NCBI GenBank assembly: GCA_965226755.1
Contig: CBDDDT010000003.1
Location: 1,116,001-1,180,000 of the forward strand
Direction of reading: 5' to 3'
DNA length: 64,000 nucleotides
Origin: Bog-113 sp965226755
GTDB lineage: Bacteria > Acidobacteriota > Terriglobia > Bryobacterales > Bryobacteraceae
Part shown: piece after piece, positions 1-9,076 of the stretch
Position numbering within the stretch: position 1 is the stretch's first letter
Layout of the letters: each line of letters begins with the position of its first letter
Notes under the pieces: generated by a model
What the model saw: only the letters and a program-made list of their open reading frames with translations
Told to the model about the DNA's origin: nothing
The model's database searches: none
Made by a program: the position numbers and the translations under genes

Positions 1-108
1 GGGCACTGCGCCATCCAGCCGGCCGAGATAGCGGCTGGATTCGCGGAACTGCGAGCGTGGGTGGATTCCGGGAAGAAACCGATGGGAGGCGCCGTACCGG
101 TCCCGTGA
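1..108 (+). CDS. C-terminal end of an alpha/beta hydrolase (5' part outside window)
   Basis: Frame 1 is open from the window edge and ends with TGA at 106-108, giving 35 residues. It opens with GHC and continues with a helix of the type PAEIAAGFAELRAWVDSGKKP. A GHC tripeptide followed by an amphipathic helix and W-V-x-S-G-K-x-P is typical of the extreme C-terminus of feruloyl-esterase or lipase-like alpha/beta hydrolases, where this His is catalytic. The TGA overlaps the next start codon as TGATG, so the two genes are probably translated together. The family assignment rests on a short tail and is tentative. Confidence 0.5.
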   Translation, partial: GHCAIQPAEIAAGFAELRAWVDSGKKPMGGAVPVP

Positions 109-2774
109 TGAAGCTTCTGACGGGTCCGGGCGGTTCTGGAAAGACGGCCCGGGTGCTCAGGGAGTTTCGGGATGCTCTTCGATCCGGATTGGGCGGAAGC
201 CGGTTGCTGGTCCCGACAACCACGCTTTCCGAACATCTGCAAAACCTGCTGGCGCGAGATGGCGCGGCGTTCCGATCGCGTGAGGTGGAGACTCTGGCGC
301 GGTTTGCGGCCGAGATTATCCCCGGTTTGAAGGTCGTGCAGCCGGAGCATTTCTCGCTCATGGTGGAGAACTCCGTGATCGAGTTGAATCGCGCGGAGTT
401 TGAGAAGGTGCGGGATCTGGCCGGCTTCCACGCGCGGCTGGAGAAGACAATTTCAGATCTGGACGGCGCGGGCTGCACGCCAGAGCGGCTGCGTCGCGTG
501 AATCGCGATTGGGCGCCTTTCCGGGATGCGGTCGCGGCGGTCTGGGAAGACGTGCAAAAACAAATGCGGCGGCGCGGGGTGGCGACGCGCGGCGAGCAGT
601 TGCGCGCAATCGCGACGAACCTCCCCACGGCCACGCTTCCGGCGCGGTTGTGGATAGACGGGTTCGCCCAGTTCTCCGGGCCGGAGATGGATCTGATCTG
701 CGCCCTGGGAGCGAGGATTCCTCTGACTGTGACGCTGCCGGACGAAGGCGTACCGGCCCACTTGAAACCGGCTCTGCTGGCGAGAGGCTTTGTCGAGGAG
801 GCACTGGCGGGCGGGCGCTCGCCCGAGACGATTCTGATCATGCCCGAAACGGCCGAGCGCGAGGCGGACGAGATCGCGCGGCGCATCGTGGAGCAGTCCC
901 GGAAGGGGACGCCGTTCCGTGAAATGGGCGTGATCCTGCGACAGCCGGCGAAGTACGCGCCGCTTTTGCGCGCGGCTTTCGAACGCTTTGGGACACCGGC
1001 TCACTTTTACGTCCACGAATCACTGCAGACGCATGCCGTGGGTCGTCTGCTCGCCGGCATCGTCGACGCGCTGCTGGGCGGTTGGGAGCACGAGCGGGTG
1101 CTTGGGTTGCTGCGGCTTTTTCCCCTGACCGGCGCATCGAATGCGCTGGACATTTTTGAGATCAAGCTGCGGAAGGCGCTCCCGGGACAAGGACTCGCGC
1201 CGCTGGCGGATCTAGGGGCGAAGAGCCCCGGTCTGCAAAGGTTGTTTCGGAAACTGGGAGAGTTGGAGACCTGGTTAAGCGCCAAATACACGCCGGCGGA
1301 ATGGGCCGACCAGTTCCACGCTCTTCCCGCTCTGTTCTGGCCGGGCCAGATGAAGGATCGGCCATCGCGAGACCTGCTGGCTGAATATCGGGCGCAGGCC
1401 GCCGGCTTACAGGAATTCCAGAAGGCGATTCAATCGGCCGCGGAGTGGTGGGCCCGAGACGCCAAGCCGGTGCGACTCGAGGAGTTCTGGCGCGTGGCGA
1501 AGAGCATCATTCGCCTGACGAAGGTTTCCGCTCCGCAGGGCGCGCGTAACGCGGTGCATGTGATCAACGCCTACGAAGCGCGGCAGTGGGACCTTTCGAC
1601 GGTGTTCGTGTGCGGGCTGGTCGAAAAGGAGTTTCCGGCGCAGAATGGCCGCGATCCTTTCTTTTCCGATGCGGCGCTGACGGATTTAGCGCGGCAGGGC
1701 GTCCATACGCGCACGGCAAAGGACAAAGAAGAAGAAGAGTTCGGGCTATTCGACGCCGTGGAGGTTTGCGCGCGCGACCTGCTGGTGCTGAGCTACCCGA
1801 GAACGGATGCGCGCGGGCAGAAGACGCTTCCGTCTATTTTTCTGAAAGGGCGTATACCGGAAACGGTGAGCGTGTCCGCAAGGCCGGCGCTGCCGCCGCC
1901 GATCGCCCAGTGGCGCCGGACCGTCTCGGTGAGTTCGCCGGACCTGCTGGAAATTCTGCCCGCACAACACAAGACCTTGAGCGTGTCCGCGCTCGAGACT
2001 TTGCTGCAGTGTCCGTTCCAGTTCTTCGCGAAGTGCACGCTGCACGTTTCGGAGATGCCAAAACGGCCTGAAGACCGCCTGGATTTTCTGCTGCAGGGGA
2101 ACATCGTTCACGACGTGTTAAGCGCGTGGGCGTCTTCGCGAGGCGACATTGACGCTATCTTCGCCGAGAGTTTCCGCCGGATCTGCGAGGAGAAAAGAAT
2201 TCTGGATGGGTTCCGCAAGAGCCGTTTGCGGCGCGCGCTTTCGCAAGCGGCGGAGCGTTTTGCCCGGGACAAACAATATCCTGCGCCGATGCGAGCGGGA
2301 ACGGAGATCCAGTTTGAGTTTCCTCTGTCTCCCGAGTTGCATCTGAAAGGAAGGCTCGATCGGGTTGACGAGCTCGATGATCAGAAGGCGGTCATCATCG
2401 ATTACAAGTTCAGCCGGGCTGAAGCGACGAAGAAAAAAGTGGAGGACGAATCGAGATTGCAGGGGCCGCTCTATGCTCTTGCCGTGGAGCGGCATCGGGG
2501 ACTGAAAGTGCTCGCGATGGCTTACGCGAGCCTGAAGGACAATACCGTGACCTACTCCGGATGGGGGGAAATTCCGGGCGCCGGTTTGAGACTTGCGCCG
2601 ATGACGGCTGACTGGATTCCGAACGCCCTCGCCCGGGTGGATGCGGCGGTGGCAAAGCTTCGCTCCGGTGTGATCCAGCCGCGGCCGCTCCAAAAAGATC
2701 CCTGCCGGTACTGCACCTACAGAGATGCGTGCCAGATTGGGGAAGCAGCCGTCCTCACCGCGGACGTGGTCTGA
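108..2774 (+). CDS. addB: AddB-like PD-(D/E)XK nuclease/helicase subunit
   Basis: An 888-residue protein resembling the AddB/RexB subunit of recombinational-repair helicase-nucleases, which process double-strand DNA ends. A Walker A motif (GPGGSGKT, residues 6-13) sits at the very N-terminus, as in AddB. The C-terminal third is a RecB-type nuclease with D765-Y766-K767, preceded by GRLDRVDE. It also has the four-cysteine iron-sulfur pattern of these nucleases: C635 plus CxxC-x5-C at 866-875. I chose ATG at 108 because it overlaps the upstream stop and puts the Walker motif at the usual distance; an in-frame GTG at 57 would add 17 unsupported residues. It is followed directly by the AddA-like subunit. 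Orthology to addB is by architecture. Confidence 0.8.
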   Translation: MKLLTGPGGSGKTARVLREFRDALRSGLGGSRLLVPTTTLSEHLQNLLARDGAAFRSREVETLARFAAEIIPGLKVVQPEHFSLMVENSVIELNRAEFEKVRDLAGFHARLEKTISDLDGAGCTPERLRRVNRDWAPFRDAVAAVWEDVQKQMRRRGVATRGEQLRAIATNLPTATLPARLWIDGFAQFSGPEMDLICALGARIPLTVTLPDEGVPAHLKPALLARGFVEEALAGGRSPETILIMPETAEREADEIARRIVEQSRKGTPFREMGVILRQPAKYAPLLRAAFERFGTPAHFYVHESLQTHAVGRLLAGIVDALLGGWEHERVLGLLRLFPLTGASNALDIFEIKLRKALPGQGLAPLADLGAKSPGLQRLFRKLGELETWLSAKYTPAEWADQFHALPALFWPGQMKDRPSRDLLAEYRAQAAGLQEFQKAIQSAAEWWARDAKPVRLEEFWRVAKSIIRLTKVSAPQGARNAVHVINAYEARQWDLSTVFVCGLVEKEFPAQNGRDPFFSDAALTDLARQGVHTRTAKDKEEEEFGLFDAVEVCARDLLVLSYPRTDARGQKTLPSIFLKGRIPETVSVSARPALPPPIAQWRRTVSVSSPDLLEILPAQHKTLSVSALETLLQCPFQFFAKCTLHVSEMPKRPEDRLDFLLQGNIVHDVLSAWASSRGDIDAIFAESFRRICEEKRILDGFRKSRLRRALSQAAERFARDKQYPAPMRAGTEIQFEFPLSPELHLKGRLDRVDELDDQKAVIIDYKFSRAEATKKKVEDESRLQGPLYALAVERHRGLKVLAMAYASLKDNTVTYSGWGEIPGAGLRLAPMTADWIPNALARVDAAVAKLRSGVIQPRPLQKDPCRYCTYRDACQIGEAAVLTADVV

Positions 2775-2779
2775 TCGCT

Positions 2780-5700
2780 TTGCAGTTTACTGACGAGCAA
2801 CTGAAGGCCATCGATATTTCGCGCTTGGGCGAAGACGCCTGCATCGTTGCAGGCCCGGGCTCGGGCAAAACGACGGTGCTGGTGGAACGCATTCGCCAGG
2901 TAATCGAAGCGGGCATGGATCCATCCGAAATTCTCGCTATCACCTATACCGAAAAAGCGGCTCAGAACATGCGGGAGCGCCTGAGCGCCAGGTTCGCCGG
3001 GGATGCGGGCGTTCTGCGGAAGCTGGAACATGCGAATGTTTCGACCATCCACGGATATTGCAGCCGTGTGCTGCGAGAAAACGCGACGGCGGCCGGAGTG
3101 GATCCGGAGTTCACGATTCTGGACGAGCAGCGCGCGATTTTGGAGCAGGCCCATGCGCTACGCGAAACTTTGGACGCTCTGTACCGCGAGAAGCCGGAAG
3201 AGATGGAAGCATTACTCGCGGCGACGAACGGAGCGGATCTGGAGAGCCAGATTCCTTCGATCTACGAAGCCATGCGCGCGGCGGGCATGCGGCCGGCGGA
3301 GTTGGACGCGCAGCCACGGCCCGCGGCGCCGTCCCTGGAGTCTGTGCTCAGTGCGGCCAAGCGGTATCTGCTTGGGTTTGCCGCGAACCTGAACGCCGCC
3401 CAACGCAGACGGCGGGACCAGACCTCGGAGTGGATCAGCGCTGTAGAAAAGTCTGGTTCGCCGCGGCAACTGCTTGAAGCGTTGGAGACACGCGATGTTT
3501 TCAGCGCCTCGGTTAAGAATTCCGCGAAGGAGTCGGTCGCCTTCATTCGGACTAACGGGAGGTTGCTTCAGGCGGCGCTGCTTGATCAGGCATTCGCTTC
3601 GGAAAAGCGCCTGCTGGTCGAGATCATCGAGCGCTTTGATGCCGCATATGCCGCGCGCAAATCCGCACTGGCCGCGCTCGATTTCAGCGATCTCGAATTC
3701 TTTACGGTGCGGCTGTTCGAAGAAAGTCCCGAAGTTCGGCAGCAGGTGAACGATCAGTTTCGGCTGGTCATGATTGACGAGTTCCAGGACACCAGCGGCC
3801 AGCAGTCCAAGCTGATTTCTTTGGTGCGGGGACCGGGACGCTTCTATGCCGTCGGAGATCTGAACCAGTCGATCTACAGCTTTCGCCATGCGAGTCCGGT
3901 GGTCTTTGAAGAGTACCGGAAGTCCGTCGAAGGAAGCGGAGCGCATCTGCAGGAACTGGTTGAGAACTGGCGGAGCCGGGCGCCGGTTTTGCACGCGACT
4001 CAGCTCGTCTTGCACAATCAGCCGGGGATCACCAAACGCGATCTGGTGGCGGCGCGCCAGCTTCCGGATTGCGCCGAACCGAGCGTGGAAGTGATAATCG
4101 CGGCGGGCGACGAAGAAAGTGAGGATCATGAGATCGAAGCCGCGTGGGTCGTGGACCGCATCGCCGAACTGCGCGCCAGTTTGCGACTTGACGGGGACGG
4201 ACACGCCGCGCGCCTCAGCGACTTCGCCATCCTGGTGCGCAACTCGAACGTGCTCAAACCCTTCCTGAAAGCGTTTGAAGACGCGGGCATCGCCTACAAC
4301 CTGAACCGCCGTGTCGGCTTCTTCGAGACGCGGGAAGCACGGGATCTGCTGCATTTGCTCCGCATGATCCGGAATCCGCGCGACGAGGTCAGCACCCTGG
4401 TGGTTCTGCGATCGGATCTCGCGGGCATTTCCGACGAAGGTCTGTTGCGGCTGAAGCGAGGCGCGCAGAATTTTGGGGACGCGCTTGCGGCATTCGGCGC
4501 GGTGACGCTGGACCCGGAAGACACGATACGGCTGAATCGATTCCTGGCCGCGTTTGCGCGATGGCGGGCGGCCGCGGCGCAGATTCCGCTGGATCGCGTA
4601 TTGCTGCGGGCGCTAGATGAGATGGGTGTCGTCTGGGACCCGCTCACGACGCGCGGCGCGAACGTGGAGAAGTTCCTGCAAGTCGCGCGCGCGAACGAGA
4701 CGATGACTTTGGGGGAGTTCGTGGATTACGTGGAAGCGCTGCGCAGCGCGAATCCCCGGGAAGCCGATTCGCCGATCGACGAGACCCAGGACGCCGTGCA
4801 GATCATGACCGCGCACGCGGCAAAAGGGCTGGAGTTCCCCGTGGTCATCCTGGCGGCGATGGATAAGGGCGTGGGCAGCGACGGCGGACGGAGTCCGCTG
4901 CTGAATTTCACTCCGGAGCGCGGCTTAGGCGTGAAGTGGTCTCTCGAGGATGGCGAGGAGTCGGAATCCGGGGCGGTGCACCATTACAACAAACAGCGGA
5001 ACAAGAGTACGGAGGAAGCCGAGGCGAACCGGCTGCTCTATGTCGCGATGACGCGAGCCGAAGAACGCCTGATCCTGTGCTGGAGCCAGGAGCCGCGGGG
5101 CAAAGCCGCGGGCTGGGCAAAGACAGTGTCGGCGGCTTTCGGGTTAAGCTTTCCGAACTGGTCAGGACAGCCTGAGATCCAGAAACAGACAGCGCCGGAC
5201 GGAACGACGTTTGATGTTCGCGTTCTGGCCGCCGCGGGGCTTCCGGAACGGCTTCGCCTGGCGGAGGACAGTCCGAGCGATCGCGGCGCGCTGGTTATCG
5301 AACGGCCCGCGTTGGCCGATCAGTTCGAGCCGAACACGACCGCGACCGCGCTCGCCAACTTTGCAAGCTGCCCGCGCAAGTATTACCTAGGCGGCTTCCT
5401 CGGCTGGGATGGACATCTAGTGCGGCCGCGGCCGGCGCGAAATGGGGCGCGTGACGGAGCGGGGATATCGGCTCGGGCGAGCGAGATTGGTACGCAAGTG
5501 CATGGCCTCCTCGCCGGAGTTGAACCGGAGAAGCCGGACCTCGATGCGATTCGGCTGGCGCAGGTTTTTGAACGGAGCGGGTTGGGCAGGCGCGCGGAAA
5601 AAGCCGTTCGACGCGAACGGGAATGGGACTTCGTGTTCGGCGTGGATGACCTGATCGTGCGGGGAACCATCGATCTGTGGTTCGAGGACGCAAAGGGTCT

Positions 5701-6031
5701 AGCCCTGGTCGACTATAAAACCGACGATGTCACGCGGGAGCACGCCGCGAGTCGGGCGCGCGATTACGAATTGCAGTTGCAGGTATATGCCGCGGCTCTG
5801 GAGCGAGCCCTGGGGAAGGCGCCCGCGCAGGCCTCGCTCTATTTTCTGCGGCCGGATGTGGTCGTACCCGTCGTGGTGACGGATGCCGCGGCGAGCGTCC
5901 GGCGTCTTGCTGGCGAATTCATCGAGGCGCAGGAGAAAGTCGAGTTTCCGCTGCGCGTGGGCGCGCATTGCCGCCGCTGCGAATTCTTCCGCAATCTTTG
6001 TCCGGCGCGCCTCCCGGCTTTGCCAGAATAG
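2780..6031 (+). CDS. addA: AddA-like UvrD-family helicase/nuclease subunit
   Basis: A roughly 1083-residue superfamily 1A helicase joined to a RecB-type nuclease, the motor subunit that would work with the upstream AddB-like protein on DNA ends. Helicase motifs in order are AGPGSGKT (Walker A), MIDEFQDTS (motif II), VGDLNQSIYSFRHA (motif III), TAHAAKGLEFPVV and LLYVAMTRAEERL (motifs V-VI). The C-terminus has GTIDLWF and VDYKTD (nuclease Asp, Asp and Lys). It also has cysteines in FASCPRKYY and CRRCEFFRNLC, so this subunit too may hold an iron-sulfur cluster. TTG at 2780 starts 5 bases after the addB stop and matches the family N-terminus (LQFTDEQLKAI). An ATG at 2729 would overlap addB by 46 bases. 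Confidence 0.85.
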   Translation: MQFTDEQLKAIDISRLGEDACIVAGPGSGKTTVLVERIRQVIEAGMDPSEILAITYTEKAAQNMRERLSARFAGDAGVLRKLEHANVSTIHGYCSRVLRENATAAGVDPEFTILDEQRAILEQAHALRETLDALYREKPEEMEALLAATNGADLESQIPSIYEAMRAAGMRPAELDAQPRPAAPSLESVLSAAKRYLLGFAANLNAAQRRRRDQTSEWISAVEKSGSPRQLLEALETRDVFSASVKNSAKESVAFIRTNGRLLQAALLDQAFASEKRLLVEIIERFDAAYAARKSALAALDFSDLEFFTVRLFEESPEVRQQVNDQFRLVMIDEFQDTSGQQSKLISLVRGPGRFYAVGDLNQSIYSFRHASPVVFEEYRKSVEGSGAHLQELVENWRSRAPVLHATQLVLHNQPGITKRDLVAARQLPDCAEPSVEVIIAAGDEESEDHEIEAAWVVDRIAELRASLRLDGDGHAARLSDFAILVRNSNVLKPFLKAFEDAGIAYNLNRRVGFFETREARDLLHLLRMIRNPRDEVSTLVVLRSDLAGISDEGLLRLKRGAQNFGDALAAFGAVTLDPEDTIRLNRFLAAFARWRAAAAQIPLDRVLLRALDEMGVVWDPLTTRGANVEKFLQVARANETMTLGEFVDYVEALRSANPREADSPIDETQDAVQIMTAHAAKGLEFPVVILAAMDKGVGSDGGRSPLLNFTPERGLGVKWSLEDGEESESGAVHHYNKQRNKSTEEAEANRLLYVAMTRAEERLILCWSQEPRGKAAGWAKTVSAAFGLSFPNWSGQPEIQKQTAPDGTTFDVRVLAAAGLPERLRLAEDSPSDRGALVIERPALADQFEPNTTATALANFASCPRKYYLGGFLGWDGHLVRPRPARNGARDGAGISARASEIGTQVHGLLAGVEPEKPDLDAIRLAQVFERSGLGRRAEKAVRREREWDFVFGVDDLIVRGTIDLWFEDAKGLALVDYKTDDVTREHAASRARDYELQLQVYAAALERALGKAPAQASLYFLRPDVVVPVVVTDAAASVRRLAGEFIEAQEKVEFPLRVGAHCRRCEFFRNLCPARLPALPE

Positions 6032-6036
6032 CGTTC

Positions 6037-7989
6037 ATGTTCTCCTTTCGGTGGGCGCTCCTCGCGGCAGCCGCCGGTTGTATGGTTCATGCGGAAGTGC
6101 GACCTGTTCCTCCGCCGGGCATCGCGGTTCCGGAGACCGATCGCGTGCAATTGCGAACCGGCCTGGACCAGCTGCAAAAGAGCATCGATTCGCTCGGCGG
6201 CAACGCGCTGTTGGCGGACGTTCTGATTTTTCACAAAGCCGTGCGGTATGCGCTCGACGGAAACGAGTTTTTCAAACCGGAAGAGATCGGACGGGCGAAG
6301 GCTCTGCTGGCGGAAGGCTTGGCGCGCGCGGACGCTTTGCGAAACGGCCAGGCGCCGTGGACTGAAGCAACGGGGCTGATTGTGCGCGGTTACATCTCCA
6401 AGATCGACGGCAGCGTGCAGCCTTACGGGTTAGTCGTGCCGCCGGGGTGGACGCCGCACTCCACGAATTCGTGGAGACTGGATACCTGGTTTCACGGCCG
6501 CGGAGAGACCTTGAGCGAAGTCAACTTCCTCAGCGACCGGGAGCGCAATCCGGGTGAGTTCACGCCGCCTGGGGCCATCGTGCTTCACCTGTATGGCCGC
6601 TACTGCAATGCGAGCAAGTTCGCGGGAGAAACCGATTTTTTTGAGGCGCTGGCCGATGTGAAGGCGCATTACCGGATCGATGAACGCCGGATTGTGATTC
6701 GTGGATTCAGCATGGGAGGAGCGTCGGCATGGCAGTTCGCGACGCACTATGCGGGGCTGTGGGCGGCGGCCGCTCCCGGGGCCGGCTTTGCGGAGACGCC
6801 GGAGTTCGTTCACCTGCGGGAGCAGAAGCCGCCCTATCTGTTGCAGCCCTGGGAAGAGAAGCTCTGGCACTGGACCAATTCGACCGATTACGCCGCGAAT
6901 CTGTACCAATGCCCGCTGGTAGCTTACAACGGAGACCAGGATCCGCAGCGGCAGGCGGCCGACGTCATGGAGCGCGCCCTCAGTGAAGAAGGCATGCGAC
7001 TGGCCCGGGTGACGGGCCTCGGCGCCGGCCACAAGTACACACCTGAAGCGAAGCAGACCTTGAACGAACGCATTGACTCAATGGCGGAGCGCGGCAACGA
7101 TCCGACCCCGGGCATGGTTCGATTCACGACTTGGACGCTCTCCTACAACCAGATGAAGTGGGTCACGATTGACGGCTTGAAGGAGCACTGGGTCAGAGCG
7201 CGGGTGAACGCGGAGATGGTTGACGGGCATTCGGTGCGGGTGGAGACAGCCAACGTTTCCGCGCTGACGCTGGCGATGGCGGCCGGCACGTGCCCGTTGG
7301 ATGCGGCTTCGGTTGTGACGCTAAGCGTTGACGGAACGGAATTGCGCGTTCCGGGTCCGTTGACGGATCGATCGTGGTCGGCGAGCCTTCACCAGGAAAG
7401 CGGAAAGTGGAAAGCCGGCGCGGGAGACCCGACAGCACTTCGCAAGCGACACGGGTTGCAAGGACCGATCGATGACGCGTTTACAGACAGTTTCCTGATC
7501 GTGCGGCCGACCGGCGAAGCGGCCAGCGCAAGGTTTGGAACGTGGTGCGCATCCGAGATGGCGCGCGCCATCCGGGAGTGGCGGCGCGAGTTCCGCGGAG
7601 ACGCGCGGGTGAAGAATGACACCGAGGTGACGGACGCGGACATCGCCGCGAATAATCTAATTCTGTGGGGCGATCCCGCGAGCAACCGGCTGCTCGCGCG
7701 GATCGCGAAACAGTTGCCGATGGCGTGGCCCGCAGACCCCAATCGAGCGCTGATTCTGATTTTTCCGAACCCCTTGAACCCGAAGCGCTACGTGGTGCTG
7801 AACAGCGGATTTACATTCCGCGAACAGCAATACCTGAACAACGCATGGCAGGTTGCGCGCCTGCCGGATTGGGCGATCGTAGACCTGACCACGCCGCCCG
7901 ACGAGAACTGGCCGGGACGCATCGCGGACGCGGGCTTCTTCGATGAAGACTGGCGTCTTCCGCGAAGCGCGCCGCGCCGCGGTGAATAG
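6037..7989 (+). CDS. Secreted alpha/beta hydrolase (prolyl-oligopeptidase/esterase type)
   Basis: A 650-residue protein with an N-terminal signal peptide (hydrophobic stretch ending near CMVHA, residues 1-18) and a central alpha/beta-hydrolase domain. The nucleophile elbow is GFSMGG with Ser225, followed by a segment rich in Trp and Ala. VAYNGDQDPQ probably supplies the acid, and GAGHKYTPE the histidine. The region after about residue 370 looks like an added beta-rich accessory domain of unknown role. The likely activity is hydrolysis of an ester or peptide outside the cytoplasm; the substrate cannot be read from the sequence. ATG 6037 follows the addA-like stop by 5 bases, so it may belong to the same transcript. 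Confidence 0.7.
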   Translation: MFSFRWALLAAAAGCMVHAEVRPVPPPGIAVPETDRVQLRTGLDQLQKSIDSLGGNALLADVLIFHKAVRYALDGNEFFKPEEIGRAKALLAEGLARADALRNGQAPWTEATGLIVRGYISKIDGSVQPYGLVVPPGWTPHSTNSWRLDTWFHGRGETLSEVNFLSDRERNPGEFTPPGAIVLHLYGRYCNASKFAGETDFFEALADVKAHYRIDERRIVIRGFSMGGASAWQFATHYAGLWAAAAPGAGFAETPEFVHLREQKPPYLLQPWEEKLWHWTNSTDYAANLYQCPLVAYNGDQDPQRQAADVMERALSEEGMRLARVTGLGAGHKYTPEAKQTLNERIDSMAERGNDPTPGMVRFTTWTLSYNQMKWVTIDGLKEHWVRARVNAEMVDGHSVRVETANVSALTLAMAAGTCPLDAASVVTLSVDGTELRVPGPLTDRSWSASLHQESGKWKAGAGDPTALRKRHGLQGPIDDAFTDSFLIVRPTGEAASARFGTWCASEMARAIREWRREFRGDARVKNDTEVTDADIAANNLILWGDPASNRLLARIAKQLPMAWPADPNRALILIFPNPLNPKRYVVLNSGFTFREQQYLNNAWQVARLPDWAIVDLTTPPDENWPGRIADAGFFDEDWRLPRSAPRRGE

Positions 7990-8035
7990 CGAGGGATCGC
8001 AGGCGGCATTCGGGATTGAAGTATCGTAAGTCCTG

Positions 8036-9076
8036 ATGTCAAGAATGCTGGAAGAGATCCGGCAGCAGCCGGAGACGCTGGAGCGGACGTTGCGCGGCGA
8101 GATGAAGCGCATCGAAAAGTTTCGCGAGCTGGTCAGCCGCCGCAAGCCCCGCCTGATCGTACTGGCGGCCCGGGGCACGTCCGACAATGCCGCCCAGTTT
8201 GGCCGCTATCTGATCGAGATCACTACGGGGATTCCGGTATCTCTCGCGGCGCCGTCGATCTCCACTCTTTACGAAGCGAAACTCGATTACCGGGACACGA
8301 TGGTGATCGCGATCTCGCAATCGGGCGAATCTACCGACACCAATGTCGTGCTGGAGCAGGCCAGGAAGCAGAACGCGACGACGGTGGGCATCACGAACGA
8401 GGCGCGCAGCTCGCTCGCGGGGCTGGCCGAACATGTGTTTCTGGTGCGCGCGGGCAAAGAGAAGAGCGTGGCGGCGACTAAAACTTACACGGGTCAGGTG
8501 CTGATGATGTACCTGATCGCGTACGCGCTGGGCGCTAAAATTCGGCCCGCCGATCTCGAGCGCATCCCCGAATTCGTTCATCTCGGCCTGGGGATGGAGG
8601 CGGAAGTGGCGGCGCTCTCGGAGCGGTATCGCTTCATGGACCACGCGGTGGTGATGGGCCGCGGGCTGAACTATTCCAACGCGTTCGAGTTCGCCTTGAA
8701 ACTGATGGAGACCTGCTACGTAATCGCCGAGCGCTTTTCGTCGGCGGATTTCCAGCACGGTCCCATCGCCATGGTGGAACGAGACTTTCCGGTGTTCCTG
8801 TTCGCCCCGTCGGGCGTGACATGGGAAGGGCTCAAGAGCATGGTGCTGCAGTTGAAGACGCTGAACGCGGAAATGGTGGTGATCACCGATCGCAAAAACC
8901 AGGAAGCGTGCGCGCTCGGGACGCGGCTGATCTGCCTGCCGGAGCGATTGCCGGAGCTGCTGACACCGATTCCGTATATCGTTCCAGCGCAGTTGTTCGC
9001 CGCGTCGCTGGCGACGCAGAAAGGGATTGATCCCGACAAGCCCCGCACGCTCAACAAGGTAACGAAAACGCTTTAA
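8036..9076 (+). CDS. SIS-domain protein, GlmS isomerase-like sugar-phosphate protein
   Basis: A 346-residue protein made of two SIS domains, as in the isomerase half of glucosamine-6-phosphate synthase (GlmS) and in AgaS/FrlB-type enzymes. Sugar-phosphate binding motifs are ARGTSDNAA (near residue 45), SQSGEST (near 93) and EKSVAATKTYTG (near 143). The N-terminal glutaminase domain of GlmS is absent, so it is either an amino-sugar deaminase/isomerase or a sugar-phosphate-binding protein. It starts at ATG 8036, with TATCGT ending 8 bases upstream and no clear Shine-Dalgarno. Its TAA stop lies in a TTAA shared with the convergent ybiT gene. Confidence 0.85.
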   Translation: MSRMLEEIRQQPETLERTLRGEMKRIEKFRELVSRRKPRLIVLAARGTSDNAAQFGRYLIEITTGIPVSLAAPSISTLYEAKLDYRDTMVIAISQSGESTDTNVVLEQARKQNATTVGITNEARSSLAGLAEHVFLVRAGKEKSVAATKTYTGQVLMMYLIAYALGAKIRPADLERIPEFVHLGLGMEAEVAALSERYRFMDHAVVMGRGLNYSNAFEFALKLMETCYVIAERFSSADFQHGPIAMVERDFPVFLFAPSGVTWEGLKSMVLQLKTLNAEMVVITDRKNQEACALGTRLICLPERLPELLTPIPYIVPAQLFAASLATQKGIDPDKPRTLNKVTKTL

